Shown here: one piece after another, positions 18,386 to 28,863 of the stretch
Layout of the letters: each line of letters starts with the position of its first letter
Numbering within the stretch: the stretch's first letter is position 1
Translations under genes and position numbers: made by a program
Source: Chara braunii
Taxonomy: Eukaryota > Streptophyta > Charophyceae > Charales > Characeae
DNA length: 32,002 nt
Direction of reading: 5' to 3'
Assembly (NCBI GenBank): GCA_003427395.1
Contig: BFEA01000146.1
Location: forward strand, 855,120 to 887,121
Notes under the pieces: generated by a model
Told to the model about the DNA's origin: nothing
The model's database searches: none
Seen by the model: only the letters and a program-made list of their open reading frames with translations

Positions 18386-18800
18386 CTGAATCAATAATGT
18401 TAGGGGCTACCCTGTCTGAGGAAAAAGAAGCTGACTGACTGCATCTGCAGTATGCCCACTCACCCAAGCAGTCCATAAATAACGTGTCATGAGTCCCCTA
18501 ACAAAACTGTCTGTCTGACTCTGTCATGGTTAGGAACCAATTGGGTTACTTGGCTGCGAAATCCAGGTGGTGCATGACTATCAGTAGATAGGGGCGATGC
18601 GCAGAACAAAGGAATCACCAACATTGCAATGACCCGCCAAAACACAGACTAAGAACAATGCTGATTTCTGAGTTCTGCCGCTGGAATGGGATTCCCGGAT
18701 TCCGCTGAGTTTTCTAAGTCTGTGTGTGTTTGCGTGCTTGATGGTCTGCGTGCCGGTCTGAGTGCTTGTCGGCCTGAGTGTGTGTGTGACCCACAAGGGT
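18386..18800. other. Gene-free stretch before Gypsy-B
   Basis: Nothing recognisable on either strand apart from short CTGTCTGTCTG and TGTGTGTGT runs. It is the left flank of the Gypsy-B insertion. Confidence 0.5.
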
Positions 18801-18805
18801 ACATG
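18801..18805. repeat. Target-site duplication, left (ACATG)
   Basis: ACATG directly precedes the left LTR and recurs at 27995-27999. The final A of the right LTR and the first A of the duplication overlap, so the duplication is either 4 or 5 bp. Confidence 0.7.
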
Positions 18806-20066
18806 TGCAATGACTTGCTGGGTTTTGGTCGCCTGTAGCCTCTCTTGTGGAGGCTGTAATATAGGTAGGCTAGATTCGTCATTTTGTTTGGCTGAGGGCT
18901 AACCGAGAGACTTACCTGTAGGTAAGTTTGTGAGGGACATATCTGCAAATTCGGGAAAAATACAGGCCCGACTAACAGAAACTACCTACAGCTACTCTAA
19001 CTGCGGATAGCAGACCCGGGCTACCCCTAGGACAGACAGGCCCTATGGGCCTATGCTGATAGACAATCCTATTGCCTATAGCCGGGTAGGAAGAGGCCGA
19101 GAGGCCGGAACTGAAACGGTACCGGTGAGTCCTACCAGTCCGGTCTAGGTCGAGTCTAGGCTAGTGTAGGTTATAGATAGGTTGAGTACATCGGTTCAGG
19201 GCTTTTGGCAGTTGGTACCGTGTACGTCGCTGCTGTGCAACGCGGAAACTGGAAGTGGTGACAGCTTCAGTGTTGGAAGAGACAGCCATAGCTGGGCCTG
19301 TGGAGCGTCAGCCATAGCTGGGTCTGACGCTGTATTCTGACAGCACGCGGGGCTGTGCAGAGGTCCGAGCTATTTCGAGTCTGCTGGAGGCGAGAGAGTT
19401 GGTGCCCTGCTGGACCCTCCTCAGGAGTAGGGTTACAGGGTGTGTGGCGCTGCAGCCATAGCTGCAGCTTCTTCCTCAGAGATCATCTTGTCAGGAAAGG
19501 TGGCGCTGCTGCAGGCCTCCACCTGGGAAGCCTTCGGGCACTTCATCTTCATCAGACACTGTGGCGCTGGTCTTCTTCTTCGTCCTCTGGAGGCGCTTGG
19601 CCTCAGAGGCCTGTTTCAGGGTGGCGCTTCCCTCTAGAGGCTGTATCTGGGTGGCGCTTGATGTTTCAGGGACTCAGAGGTAGTTCTTGCGGTTACTCAG
19701 GGTTGGGGAGTGAAGCACTGCTCATTTCTGAGCAGTGCACCATAGTTCTGGGGTTATTCTGACAATTCGAGACTCTGAGTGTCATAAACAGTGTTTATAC
19801 TGGGTTCAGACTATCATCGTTTCATTGTTGCTCGGATGTGATCTACTCGGCTTTCCTTTGTGTCTGGTTGTGAGGATTCTGTGGAGCGAAGTGCACTTTT
19901 AGTGTTCTCTGTCATCTCATGGTTAAGTCTTCCACTGTGTTCATCTCTCCCTGTGCGGTGTGATACTCCTATCATCTCCCCTTCCTTCTGTGTATGTATG
20001 GGCATACTTGGAAGTCTATGTGTGCGAGTGTTGGTCTTCTGACAACAAACAACCAGATTCATTCCA
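18806..20066 (+). repeat. Gypsy-B 5' LTR
   Basis: Begins TGCAATGACTTGC and ends ATTCCA, giving the TG...CA ends. It is 1261 bp against 1236 bp for the 3' LTR, largely because of one extra copy of a 25-bp unit around CCATAGCTGGG near 19287-19323. Notable internal structure: the palindromes ACTTACCT-GT-AGGTAAGT (18910-18927) and AGGCCC-TAT-GGGCCT (19038-19052), and GTGGCGCT at 19444, 19500, 19561, 19621 and 19651 with a variant at 19590. The LTR would carry promoter and polyadenylation signals; I could not pin the start site. Confidence 0.92.
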
Positions 20067-20068
20067 GT

Positions 20069-20082
20069 TCGTATCGGAGCGA
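20069..20082 (+). other. Primer-binding site, initiator-tRNA-Met type
   Basis: TCGTATCGGAGCGA begins three bases after the LTR end and resembles the common plant PBS TGGTATCAGAGC, which is complementary to the 3' end of initiator tRNA-Met. Its position fixes the LTR end. Confidence 0.65.
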
Positions 20083-21579
20083 TTGGATCCAGACAGTGAA
20101 GCGATTGATGAGTTGGAGCACCCATCATCATCTGGCGAGATACTGGAGTTGAGTTTCATGGCGATCTGTCATCTTCAGGGTTGACGTCAGTCAGGGTGGT
20201 GTTTGTGAGTGAGTGGCGAGAAGAACTAGACAGAGGGTGACACACTCCGGGCTAGGGTTATGCAGGAGTGGGTGGCGATTGATGCTCAAAGGCCTGGGAG
20301 GCTCTGAGTAGGCTGTTTTTAGCCTGGCGGCTCATCTGCAGACTGGCGATTGTCAGGGAAGTGATCCCAGAGTATTGCAATTTTGGAATTGGGTCAGGAT
20401 CCCTGATTCCCAGGCAGCGCAGTACAGGAGGAAGCAGCGCTGCACTGAGTTTCTCAATTATCGGTGTCTGGGAGTCCAGATTCAGTGAATCTGTCAGTTG
20501 AGGGTGAAGCGCCTCAGGGAGAACTACTGGATCACCAAGTTTCGAGGATTTTTGTACGTGGGAACACTGGGAATGATCAGAGGGAGAAACTGGCGAGATG
20601 GGTCTCTGAAGACAGCCATAGTCAGAGTCTCAGTCATCTACTTCAGAGTTGATCCTGAAGTAAGTGTGTTCCTTACTCTACTCTGTGTGGCGATTTTAGG
20701 GCTATTTTTAGATCAGCGAAATATGGTCTGTCAGTGAGTTTACAGTTGAAAATCGAAATTCAGACTAGGACAGCCATAGCCATCTTCCCCTACCTATCTT
20801 CTTTGACTTTTACTAACCCTGACGGACCTCTTCTCTGGCTCCACCTTCATCTATGACTGCTGTACAATATTGCGATTCTTGTTATACTGTGAATTGGATT
20901 GTTCAGGGCCAGTCTGTCAGTGATAATGACAATTTGAATTCTGCTGCCATAACTAGAGCTTAGGTGGACTAGGGTCAGCCATATCTTTGATTCTGTCCGT
21001 CAGAATTCAATTCTGTCAGTCCCTGATAAATTGCAATTCAGTATTCAGCCAGGGTTTGAAATCGCACTGTCAGATTTGATGTTTTGAGTCAGTTACAGTG
21101 ATTACTGTAATTCAGCATACCCTCAATATGGCATACAGGGTCATATAGTGGTGAAGTCAATAAGGTGGGTCTAAAAATAGGATACCCTGTAAATCGCTGC
21201 ATCTTGGTCATCAGTACGTGCTTGTTAGTCACTGTTAGTCACTCTGTCTAATTGCAAATCAATACTAATCAGTCCAAGACTGCATCCTGAAAATCGCTGA
21301 TACATGATTTGCAGTTATTGCATGCAATTGAAGTGTCAAGTCGGTGATTGGAAAATCGTGCAATGGATTTTTGCCTGAGTGACCTCTAAACTGACTTTGA
21401 CCCTCAAGCGGTCTGCAGAGATAGAGCACTCACTTGCTCAGACTAACCAACTTCTCTCTTCAGTCAGGTGACAACAATTGAGTGAGTACTGAAGAGAAAA
21501 CTCAATTACTGTTACTCCCCCTTCTGTCTTTTGATTGTTTGCTTTTATTTAATTCTGTCTGTTTTGTGGATTTTGCAAA
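20083..21579 (+). other. Gypsy-B untranslated leader, ~1.5 kb
   Basis: No protein is recognised. TGGCGA or TGGCGG occurs eight times between 20133 and 20693, several at 50-60-nt spacing. GAAAATCG-like words recur near 20749, 21290 and 21350. A pyrimidine tract ending TTCTCTCTTCAG near 21462 could serve as a splice acceptor, but no donor can be fixed. The leader is long for a Gypsy element. Confidence 0.55.
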
Positions 21580-23121
21580 ATGTCAGGCACTGAGAAAGGC
21601 GTAGTTTCTGAGGAGAAGCCTCAACTCCCTCTCACCCCTTTAGAGGTTGAACTGGTGGCCGAGGAGGATAAACTCTGAAAACAGGCTGCAGCAGTTGAGG
21701 CTCTGAAGGCTGAGAAGAAGCGTATGGAGGAGGGTGATCAAAAGGAAGCCAAAAAAAAGCTTCTCATTGCAGACATTGGAAAGATCAAGGTGAGTGGGAC
21801 TGTCGGTGAGTACAATAAGGACATGGTTGAATTCGCCCTCTTGCAGGACGATATCAACTGGTCCTATTTTACTAACTGGGATGCTAGGATCTCCAGCCTG
21901 GAAGCTCAGATGTCTGATCATTCCAAGAAATTGAATGACATCTCTTCCAAACTGGACCGCCTCTTTATGCATTTGCAGATCCCACCTACCCTGACCGTTC
22001 CTCCATCTCCCAAAGTGGAACCTCAGCATCCTCCACAATCCAGACCTACATCCCCTCCTTGTACACCCAAATCACCAGCACCTTCACAACCCTCAGCCTC
22101 ATTTGACTTTCAGTGGCTAACACCTCCACCCATGTTCTCTGGTGAGGACCCAACGGTGGATGTTGCAGATTGGGTCACTGCACAAAGAATCTACCTGAGC
22201 GGGTGTAAATGTGACGAGGATGTAAAGGTGTCTGCCATCCTTGCTCATCTGGAGTGGACTGCACTGAAATGGTGCACCTCTACTTCCAGCAAGCAAGGGA
22301 TGGAGATGGCTGACTGGGCGCAGAGGTTGGGGGTGGCTGGTTTTCTGCAGGCTCCGCAGGATAGGTTTGCAGACAAGGAGCAGGCCAGGAAAGAAGCAGA
22401 TAAGATTCTGCGCCTGGGCCAAAAGAAATTTGACGGCTCCCTGCCCAAACTCTATTCCACCTTTGAGAGTCTCATTTCGACTCCTGGGTTAGAGATGAGT
22501 GAGCGGAATCTGCTCATTCATTTCTTGAGAGCAGCACATGACCAATACCAGCTTGCTCTTTTCTCTCTGGGCCATGAGGACTGGCGGTCCTTTAGCATAG
22601 CAGCCCTGGACTTGGAGTCCAAATTCCATGTCCAGGAAGCACCTTCTGAAGGAAGGAAGGGACCCTCCTCAAAGGGGCGGAGAAGGAGGAAGGGTGCCCT
22701 GTTTCCTGCTGTAACGTCGAGTTCTGATGATGATGCAGCATCCCAGGGTGGGACCCCTCCATCTGGTACTGCTTCCTCATCTGCTGCAGATTGTGTTGTT
22801 CTTGCCCTTACTGATGCTTTGATGGGCCTGACAAAGGGCAAATCCCAGGCTCAAAAAGCATCAACCAGCAGCAAGGGGAAAGGTAAGGGACATGCCTCTT
22901 CCCTTGGTGCCGAGAGAGTACCTCTACCACGAGACGTCCACTGGCCAGCTGATCCGCTTTATCCTTCCACCTTCCCCTGACATGCACTCAGGATCCAGGA
23001 GGGAGTTTGGAGGAAGAGGAAGGACAAGGGGGTCTGCCTGCGATGCGAGGGGGACCACTTTCTGAAGGATTGTCCCAGCATGCCTCGCAGGTCTACAGGC
23101 AACTCTAGTTCAAAAAACTAG
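21580..23121 (+). pseudogene. Gypsy-B gag (capsid plus zinc knuckle), two internal stops
   Basis: ATG 21580 opens a frame that is cut by TGA 21676-21678, continues to TGA 22978-22980, and continues again to TAG 23119-23121. The N-terminal part is a Lys/Glu-rich coiled-coil-like stretch, then a Pro-rich linker. About 22100-22640 is the capsid-type gag domain (FSGEDPTVDVADWVTAQRIY start, helical core, SFSIAALDLESKF end). A basic tail precedes a zinc knuckle at about 23037-23075 reading CLRCEGDHFLKDC, that is C-x2-C-x3-H-x4-C, one residue short of the usual x4. Gag would package the RNA in virus-like particles. The stops fit CGA-to-TGA changes. Confidence 0.85.
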
Positions 23122-23489
23122 AGCAAAGAGAGGTGGAAGCAACAACTCCTTCCACCAGTGCTGGTTCATCTTCTGATAAAGGTGAGTCTTCACTCTCTCG
23201 TACTGATTCTTTTTGCAGAGTTGCAGCATCAGGGTCCTTCACTTACGAGGACACTGATCTGAATGAGACGTGGGAGGAGGAGGATGTTCAGACCTTTGCT
23301 GATCTTTTCCTGTCTTTGTAGGAAAGGAAGAGCCAAAGGTCAGAACTCATCCTGCTTTGACCCTCTATCTTGGGAGCCAAGATCAAAGGGCTCTTAGACT
23401 GTGGGGCCACTTGTAACTTTATGTCTCCCAAGACAGTTAGTAAGCTGCACTTGGATCAGAGACTGGTAAAGTTGCGAGCGCATTGGTGA
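23122..23489 (+). pseudogene. Gypsy-B protease region, frameshifted
   Basis: Coding-like sequence moves between frames: an acidic Ser-rich stretch to TAG 23319-23321, then KVRTHPALTLYLG in another frame, then the protease active-site block GLLDCGATCNFMSP (frame open 23361-23489). The active-site Asp is present; the usual Ser/Thr after it is Cys (DCGAT), a variant found in some chromoviruses. The block ends at TGA 23487-23489, with the following protein in the next frame. At least two frameshifts are needed to explain the arrangement. Confidence 0.7.
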
Positions 23490-24716
23490 CTCCTCCACAG
23501 TCCGGATCACCACTGCTGTCAAGGGTCTACCTGTGATCTTTGACAAGCAGGGGAAAATCAGGCATCGCCTGAATTTCTATGTGTTTCCCAATGTCCCCTT
23601 TGATCTTGTCTTCTCTTTGCAGTGGCTGACTGCCACCAACCCCAGGATCGACTGGTGGATCCCTAGGGTTGAGCTACCTGACCGACATGGGGTCTATCGC
23701 CCTTGCATGCCATGCTTGCTGATGAGTACAATCCGACCAGTAGCTGCTTCTGTATGCGTGCTTGCAGTTTTATGTGGCTTTCACGCCAGACTGACCACAC
23801 CCGTCTGTTCGTGGCTTACGTCAAACAGACTGATGCGGAGACTTCTCCTTGTCCCTCTCAAATTCAGCAGGTTGTAGACCGTTTCTCCGATCTTATGCAG
23901 GAGCCTACTGGACTTGTCCATAGGCAGACCAAACATAAGATTGAGCTCCTGCTTGGCTCGATCCCTCCCAAGGGCCTGGTCTACAGGATGTGCCCTGCTG
24001 AACTTGATGAGCTCAGGAAACAGTTAAAGACCTTGACCAGCAAAGGCTGGATCCGACCCAACACATCTGAGTTTGGGGCACATGTTCTCTTTGTTCCAAA
24101 GGGAAACGGTGAGTTCAGAATGTGCGTGGACTACAGAGGTCTCAATAAGGTCACGAGGAAGTCTACAGAGCCACTTCCTCGTATCGATGACTTGTTGGAT
24201 ATGATGCAGGGCTGCACTATATTCAGCAAGATCGAACTCAAATCTGGTTATCACCAGATTGAGATGGTTGACGGCGATGTCCACAAGACATCCTTCAAAA
24301 CCAGGTATAGTACTTATGAGTACTTGGCTATGCCATTCGGTCTTTGCAATGCGCCTGGCACTTTCCAGACAGAGATGCATCGCATACTCAGGCCTTACCT
24401 AGACAAGTTCGTGGTTGTCTACTTGGATGATATCCTAGTATTCAGTTGTTCTGTCCAGGAGCATGCGCAGCATCTGACTCTAGTCCTCCAGGCCTTACAT
24501 GATAACTAATACAGGATTAACAGGGAGAAGTCCTCTTTTGGAGTTCCCTCTGTAGTCTATCTGGGTCATGTCATTTCTGGAGAGGGGATGGCTCATGAGG
24601 CAACGAAAGTTGCTGCAGTTCAGGACTGGCCGAAGCCTGCTAACATTCTTGATGTCTGGTCTTTCTTGGGGCTTGCTTCATATTATAGGAAGTTCATCCA
24701 TAACTTCTCTCCATAG
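23485..24716 (+). pseudogene. Gypsy-B protease end and reverse transcriptase
   Basis: The protease C-terminal end (VFSLQWLTATNP, the hydrophobic/Gly motif) runs in one frame to about 23705, then coding continues in the next frame. RT motifs are clear: LLGSIPPKG and [11 protein letters not shown] (RT lead-in), [30 protein letters not shown], the palm block [12 protein letters not shown] (Glu where Asp is usual in FSKxDL), NAPGTFQ, and the catalytic YLDD at 24420-24431. A TAA at 24507-24509 breaks YRINREKSSF and its lead-in (expected CAA), and the thumb and connection follow to TAG 24714-24716. The Asp-to-Glu change in palm block A would by itself impair catalysis. Confidence 0.85.
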
Positions 24717-26179
24717 CAACACCCTTGACTAATCTCACAAAGAAAGACACTTCCTTTCTTTGGACATCAAAATGTTAGGAGGCTTTTACACGTCTCAAGG
24801 AGGCCTTGATTCGTGCAGCTGTTTTGAAGTTACCTGATCCTACCTCGCCATTTGTACTAACCACTGATGCTAGTCAGTATGGTGTAGGAGCGGTACTTCA
24901 ACAGGATGATGGGAATGGTCTGCAACCTGTCGAATACATGAGTAAGAAGATCAAAACAAAGAAGCTGCAGGATTCTACTTATGAGAAAGAGTTGTATGCT
25001 CTTGTGTTAGCGCTCAAGCATTGGAAACATTTCCTCTTGGGAAGGCACTTCAAGATCTTTTCAGATCACTCCACCCTTCAATGGATGAAGTCCCAAGAAG
25101 AACTGAATGACAAGCTTGCTCACTACATTCAGTTCATTGACATGTTTGATTTTGAACTGAAGCACAAGAAGGGCTGCTACAATCGTGTGGCAGATGCCCT
25201 TTCTCGTAGGCCTGTCGCTCTCTTTCTGATCTCCTTCACCCATTCCTTTGGAGAGAAGACTCGTCAGACCATTGCCCGTCTACTAACCCAGGATGCGATT
25301 TTTGGGCCCATAGTGAGGAATCTCCAGGAGGATCCTACTTCTGAACCAGGATACATACTGGTTTCAGATCTGCTGTATACTTGCAGCAGAGGTGAGGAGC
25401 GCCTGTGTATTCCCCAGGACCGCAAGTTGAGAACACTTCTGATGTCAGAGTGTCATGATGCCCGTGGTCACTTTGGTGCTCTCAAATCGTATGCAGCCCT
25501 GTCGCAACGCTTCTTCTGGAAGGAGATGAGGAGTGACATGCTGCACTATGTGGAAACCTGTGAGTTGTGTCAGATGAACAAGGTCGTACGCAAACCTCAC
25601 CTTGGCTTACTCATACCTGAAGCACCTGCACAGTCAGTGTCTATTGACTTTACTCATCTGGGTAGGACCACATCTTGTGGTATGCGATAGGTAATGGTAT
25701 GTGTGGATCGATTCTCCAAATATGCAGAGTTCATCACCTTACCATCCGAGGCCCGTGTTCCGGCCGTTCAGGCGGCATTTGCTGACAGGTGGGTTACACA
25801 TCATAGACCACCCAACTCTATAGTCAGTGACCGAGATCCCCGATTTTGCAGCAATGAATGGCAATCCTACTGCAGGGATTACTTTCATTCTCGCTTGGAT
25901 ATGACATTTGGACGTCATGATGAAGCCAATGGTTAGGCTGAAGTGATGAACCAGATCTTATTCCAGTTGCTGCGTCCTGTGATCAGTCCAGACCAGCAGG
26001 ATTGGGATCTCCATTTGGGTCGTGCACAACTTGTCTACAACACGTCTGTACATTCCCCTACTGGCTTCACTCCCTACCGGTTACACTGGGGGCATGAGCC
26101 ACGGCAGCCTCTCGATGACATAATCGACAAGGCTACCCCTACGTTGACGCCTGGAACTTCAGAGTTCACCAGACATTGA
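24713..26179 (+). pseudogene. Gypsy-B RNase H and integrase, three in-frame stops
   Basis: After a one-base loss near 24713 the frame carries ATPLTNLTKK, RNase H with its acidic residues in LTTDASQYGVGAVL, STYEKELYALV, FSDHSTLQW and NRVADALSRR, and then integrase. The integrase zinc region is complete (H in ECHDARGHFG, second H, then CELC). The core has Asp in SIDFTH, Asp at 25829-25831 (VSDRDPRF) and Glu at 25940-25942, so the catalytic triad is intact. In-frame stops: TAG 24776-24778, TAG 25688-25690 and TAG 25934-25936, all explicable as CAG. The frame ends at TGA 26177-26179 after another shift. Confidence 0.85.
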
Positions 26180-26726
26180 GCGCGCCCGTGCCAACCTGCC
26201 AAAAGCCCAAAAGGCTATGATTCAGCAAGCTAATAAGCACATACGTCCCTCTACTATTCGCACAGGTGACTGGGTGTGGGTACTCAGTTCTAAGTTGTCA
26301 CGAGAGGAGGACATTTTGCCTAAGCTGTTACCACGATATATGGGTCCATGGCAGGTCTTAGATATAGTGGGAGTTGATCCTTTCGGACCATCCTACACAG
26401 TGGATGTCCCTCTGCATCTACAAGCCTACCCTGTCTTCCATGCATCTTAGCTATTACCATTTACCTCAGCTGATGCATTCCCATACAGGCCTCCTCAGTT
26501 CGGTACCCCTATCCCTGGGAAGGGATATGAGACGGAATCAATTGAGGATGAGAGTGGGACAGGCCCAGACAAGGAGTACCTTGTGAAATTTTCCTACCAG
26601 CCACACACAGAAGATCGCTGGTTTACTCACAGGGAACTTCTTAAAACAACAAAGTCTGATGTCCTCAAATATGACGCTGCGCAGAAGGGCATACCCCTTC
26701 GACGCTCTGCATGCCTACGCCCCTAG
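26172..26726 (+). pseudogene. Gypsy-B integrase C-terminus with chromodomain-like end
   Basis: From 26172 the frame carries RARAN...KAMIQQANKHIRPSTIRTGDWVWV, the charged helix and basic strand that follow the integrase core, then LPRYMGPWQVLDIVG, a GPY/F module. TAG 26448-26450 interrupts HAS-stop-LLPF (CAG expected). Beyond it, EYLVKFSYQP...RWFTHRELL (about 26568-26640) matches the shape of a chromodomain: EYLVKW at the start and a Trp/Leu-rich helix at the end, with several aromatic-cage residues changed. The frame ends at TAG 26724-26726, 18 nt before the PPT. Chromodomains direct chromoviruses to heterochromatin; here binding is uncertain. Confidence 0.7.
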
Positions 26727-26744
26727 CTCGGAGGTCCTTGCTCC

Positions 26745-26757
26745 GGGGGAGGGCAGG
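26745..26757 (+). other. Polypurine tract
   Basis: GGGGGAGGGCAGG ends two bases before the 3' LTR, the expected position for priming plus-strand DNA synthesis. A single C interrupts the purines. Confidence 0.75.
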
Positions 26758-26759
26758 TC

Positions 26760-27995
26760 TGCAATGACTTGCTGGGTTTTGGTCGCCTGTAGCCTCTCTT
26801 GTCGAGGCTGTAATATAGGGAAGCTAGATTCGCCATTTTTGTTTGGCTGACTAACCGAGAGACTTACCTGTAGGTAAATTCGTGAGGGACATATCTGCAA
26901 ATTCGGGAAAAATACAGGCCCGACTAACAAAAACTACCTGCAGCTACCCTAACTGCGGATAGCAGACCCGGGCTACCCCTAGGACAGACAGGCCCTATGG
27001 GCCTATGCTGATAGACGGTCCTATAGCCTATAGCCGGGTAGGAAGAGGCCGAGAGGCCGGAACTGAAACGGTACCGGTGAGTCCTACCAGTCCCGTCTAC
27101 GTCGAGTCTAGGCCAGTGTAGGTTATAGATAGGTTGAGTACATCGGTTCAGGGCTTTTGGCAGTTGGTACCGTGTCCGTCGCTGCTGTGCAACACGAAAA
27201 CTGGAAGTGGTGACGGCTTCAGCGTTGGAGGAGACGGCCATAGCTGGGTCTGATGCTGTACTCTGACAGCACACGGGGCTGTGCAGAGGTCCGAGCTATT
27301 TGGAGTCTGCTGGAGGCTAGAGAGTTGGTGCCCTGCTGGACCCTCCTCAGGAGTAGGGTTACAGGGTGTGTGGCGCTGCAGCCATAGCCGCGGCTTCTTC
27401 CTCAGAGATCATCTTGTTAGGAAAGATGGCGCTGCTGCAGGCTTCCACCTGGGAAGTCATCGGGCACTTCATCTTCATCAGACATTGTGGCGCTGGTCTT
27501 CTTCTTCATCCTCTGAGAGGCGCTTGGCCTCAGAGGCCTGTTTCAGGGTGGCGCTTCCCTCTAGAGGCTGTATCTGGGTGGCGCTTGATGTTTCAGGGAC
27601 TGAGGGGTAGTTCTTGTGGTTACTCAGGGTTGGGGAGTGAAGTGCTGCTCATTTCTGAGCAGCGCACCATAGTTTTGGGGTTATTCTGACAATTCGAGAC
27701 TTTGAGTGTAATAAACAGTGTTGATACTGGGTTCAGACTATCATCGTTTCATTGTTGTTCGGATGTGATCTACTCGGCTTTCCTTTGTGACTGGTTGTGA
27801 GGATTCTGTGGAGCGAAGTGCGCTTTCAGTGTTCTTTGTCATATCTCATGGTTAAGTCTTCCACTGTGTTCATCTCTCCCTGTGCGGTGTGATACTCCTA
27901 TCCTCTCCCCTTCCTTCTGTGTATGAACGGGCATACCTGGAAGTCTATGTCTGCGAGTGTTGGTCTTCTGACAACGAACAACCAGGTTCATAACA
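26760..27995 (+). repeat. Gypsy-B 3' LTR
   Basis: Begins TGCAATGACTTGC like the 5' copy and ends ATAACA. In the first roughly 290 nt I count about 13 substitutions and a few small indels against the 5' LTR. It lacks one 25-bp CCATAGCTGGG unit. The GTGGCGCT series is kept at 27370, 27487, 27548 and 27578, with ATGGCGCT near 27426. Confidence 0.92.
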
Positions 27996-28847
27996 CATGC
28001 GTGCTTGGGAGGCCCTGTAGGGCTGGTATTTACATGTGGCCTTTGAGGGTTGCAGCGGGGAAAACACTCAAGTAGCAGGTAGGCAGGGACCACTCAAGTA
28101 GTGGTAGAAGTGTCGGGTACTCGAGGGCGAGCAGAAGAATAGAGGCCCGGTGGCGGTAGGCTAGAGGTAGGCTGGTACCAGTCCAAGTAGCCTGAGTCTA
28201 GGGCCTGTACGGACGATATCTGAGCCTGCAATGATGTTTCCCTCCAAAAGGGAGGAGGTACCGGTTGCTTGGAGGCTGCGCGGCCTGGAAGTCACTGCCC
28301 GAAAGGCAAGTATGCTGCTATATCTCCAGGAGGAGCGAGTAGCTCCTCGCTTGCGGTATGCAAGTTTGGACGTCATGCTGCTTGATCAAGCACCAGCCTT
28401 CAGAGCGCTGGAGCAGGGCGGAGCACTGGGCAGAGCAGCGCTAGGAGGAAGGAGGCTGGGAGCTTCCACCGCGGTTATGGTGGAGCTCTACCGGTAAGAG
28501 GAGGAAGGAGAGGGAGACTAGGAGGGAGAGAGGCGAGGTGCCTACAGGGCTATGGTGGCCACCATCTTCATCACCTTGTTAGGCGCTGCATCAGGAAGGC
28601 GCCAATGGGGGTGGCACCGCACCAAGAAAGCTCCGAGGCACCGAGGCAGAGTCAGGCACGGCAGCCTGAGTAGCAGCGGGCATAGCTGCTATGTGTTGTC
28701 CTTTGCACAGCAGGGCAAGCTGCTGGTAGTCTGCCATAGTCTCGGCCTTTGAGAAGGACAGGAAGAGTGGCCATGGCTATGGTGGACCTCATGTGGTGCC
28801 TGCAGTAGAAGAGGGATTTGAACATTGATTCTGGTTCAGCCATTCGA
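27996..28847. other. Right flank of Gypsy-B, no recognised gene
   Basis: GC-rich, with repeats of the type TAGGCTAGAGGTAGGCTGG near 28157-28175. A plus-strand frame at 28231-28497 (88 codons, Arg/Leu/Ala-rich) has no motif and I do not call it a gene. A short (ATT)n run lies at about 28848-28863. Confidence 0.45.
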
Positions 28848-28863
28848 CATTATTATTATTATT

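Larger units (their letters stand above)
18806..27995 (+). mobile_element. Gypsy-B: complete but decayed chromovirus (Ty3/Gypsy) with two LTRs
   Basis: The element is 9.19 kb with LTRs at 18806-20066 and 26760-27995, a PBS, a long leader, gag, pol and a PPT. Flanking ACATG (18801-18805) recurs at 27995-27999 (or CATG if the LTR is ended at CA), matching a 4-5 bp target-site duplication. The pol order PR-RT-RH-IN and a chromodomain-like C-terminus place it in the chromovirus branch. The reading frame is broken by at least seven stops and four frameshifts, so it cannot move on its own. LTR divergence of roughly 5% by eye shows the insertion is not recent. Confidence 0.92.
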
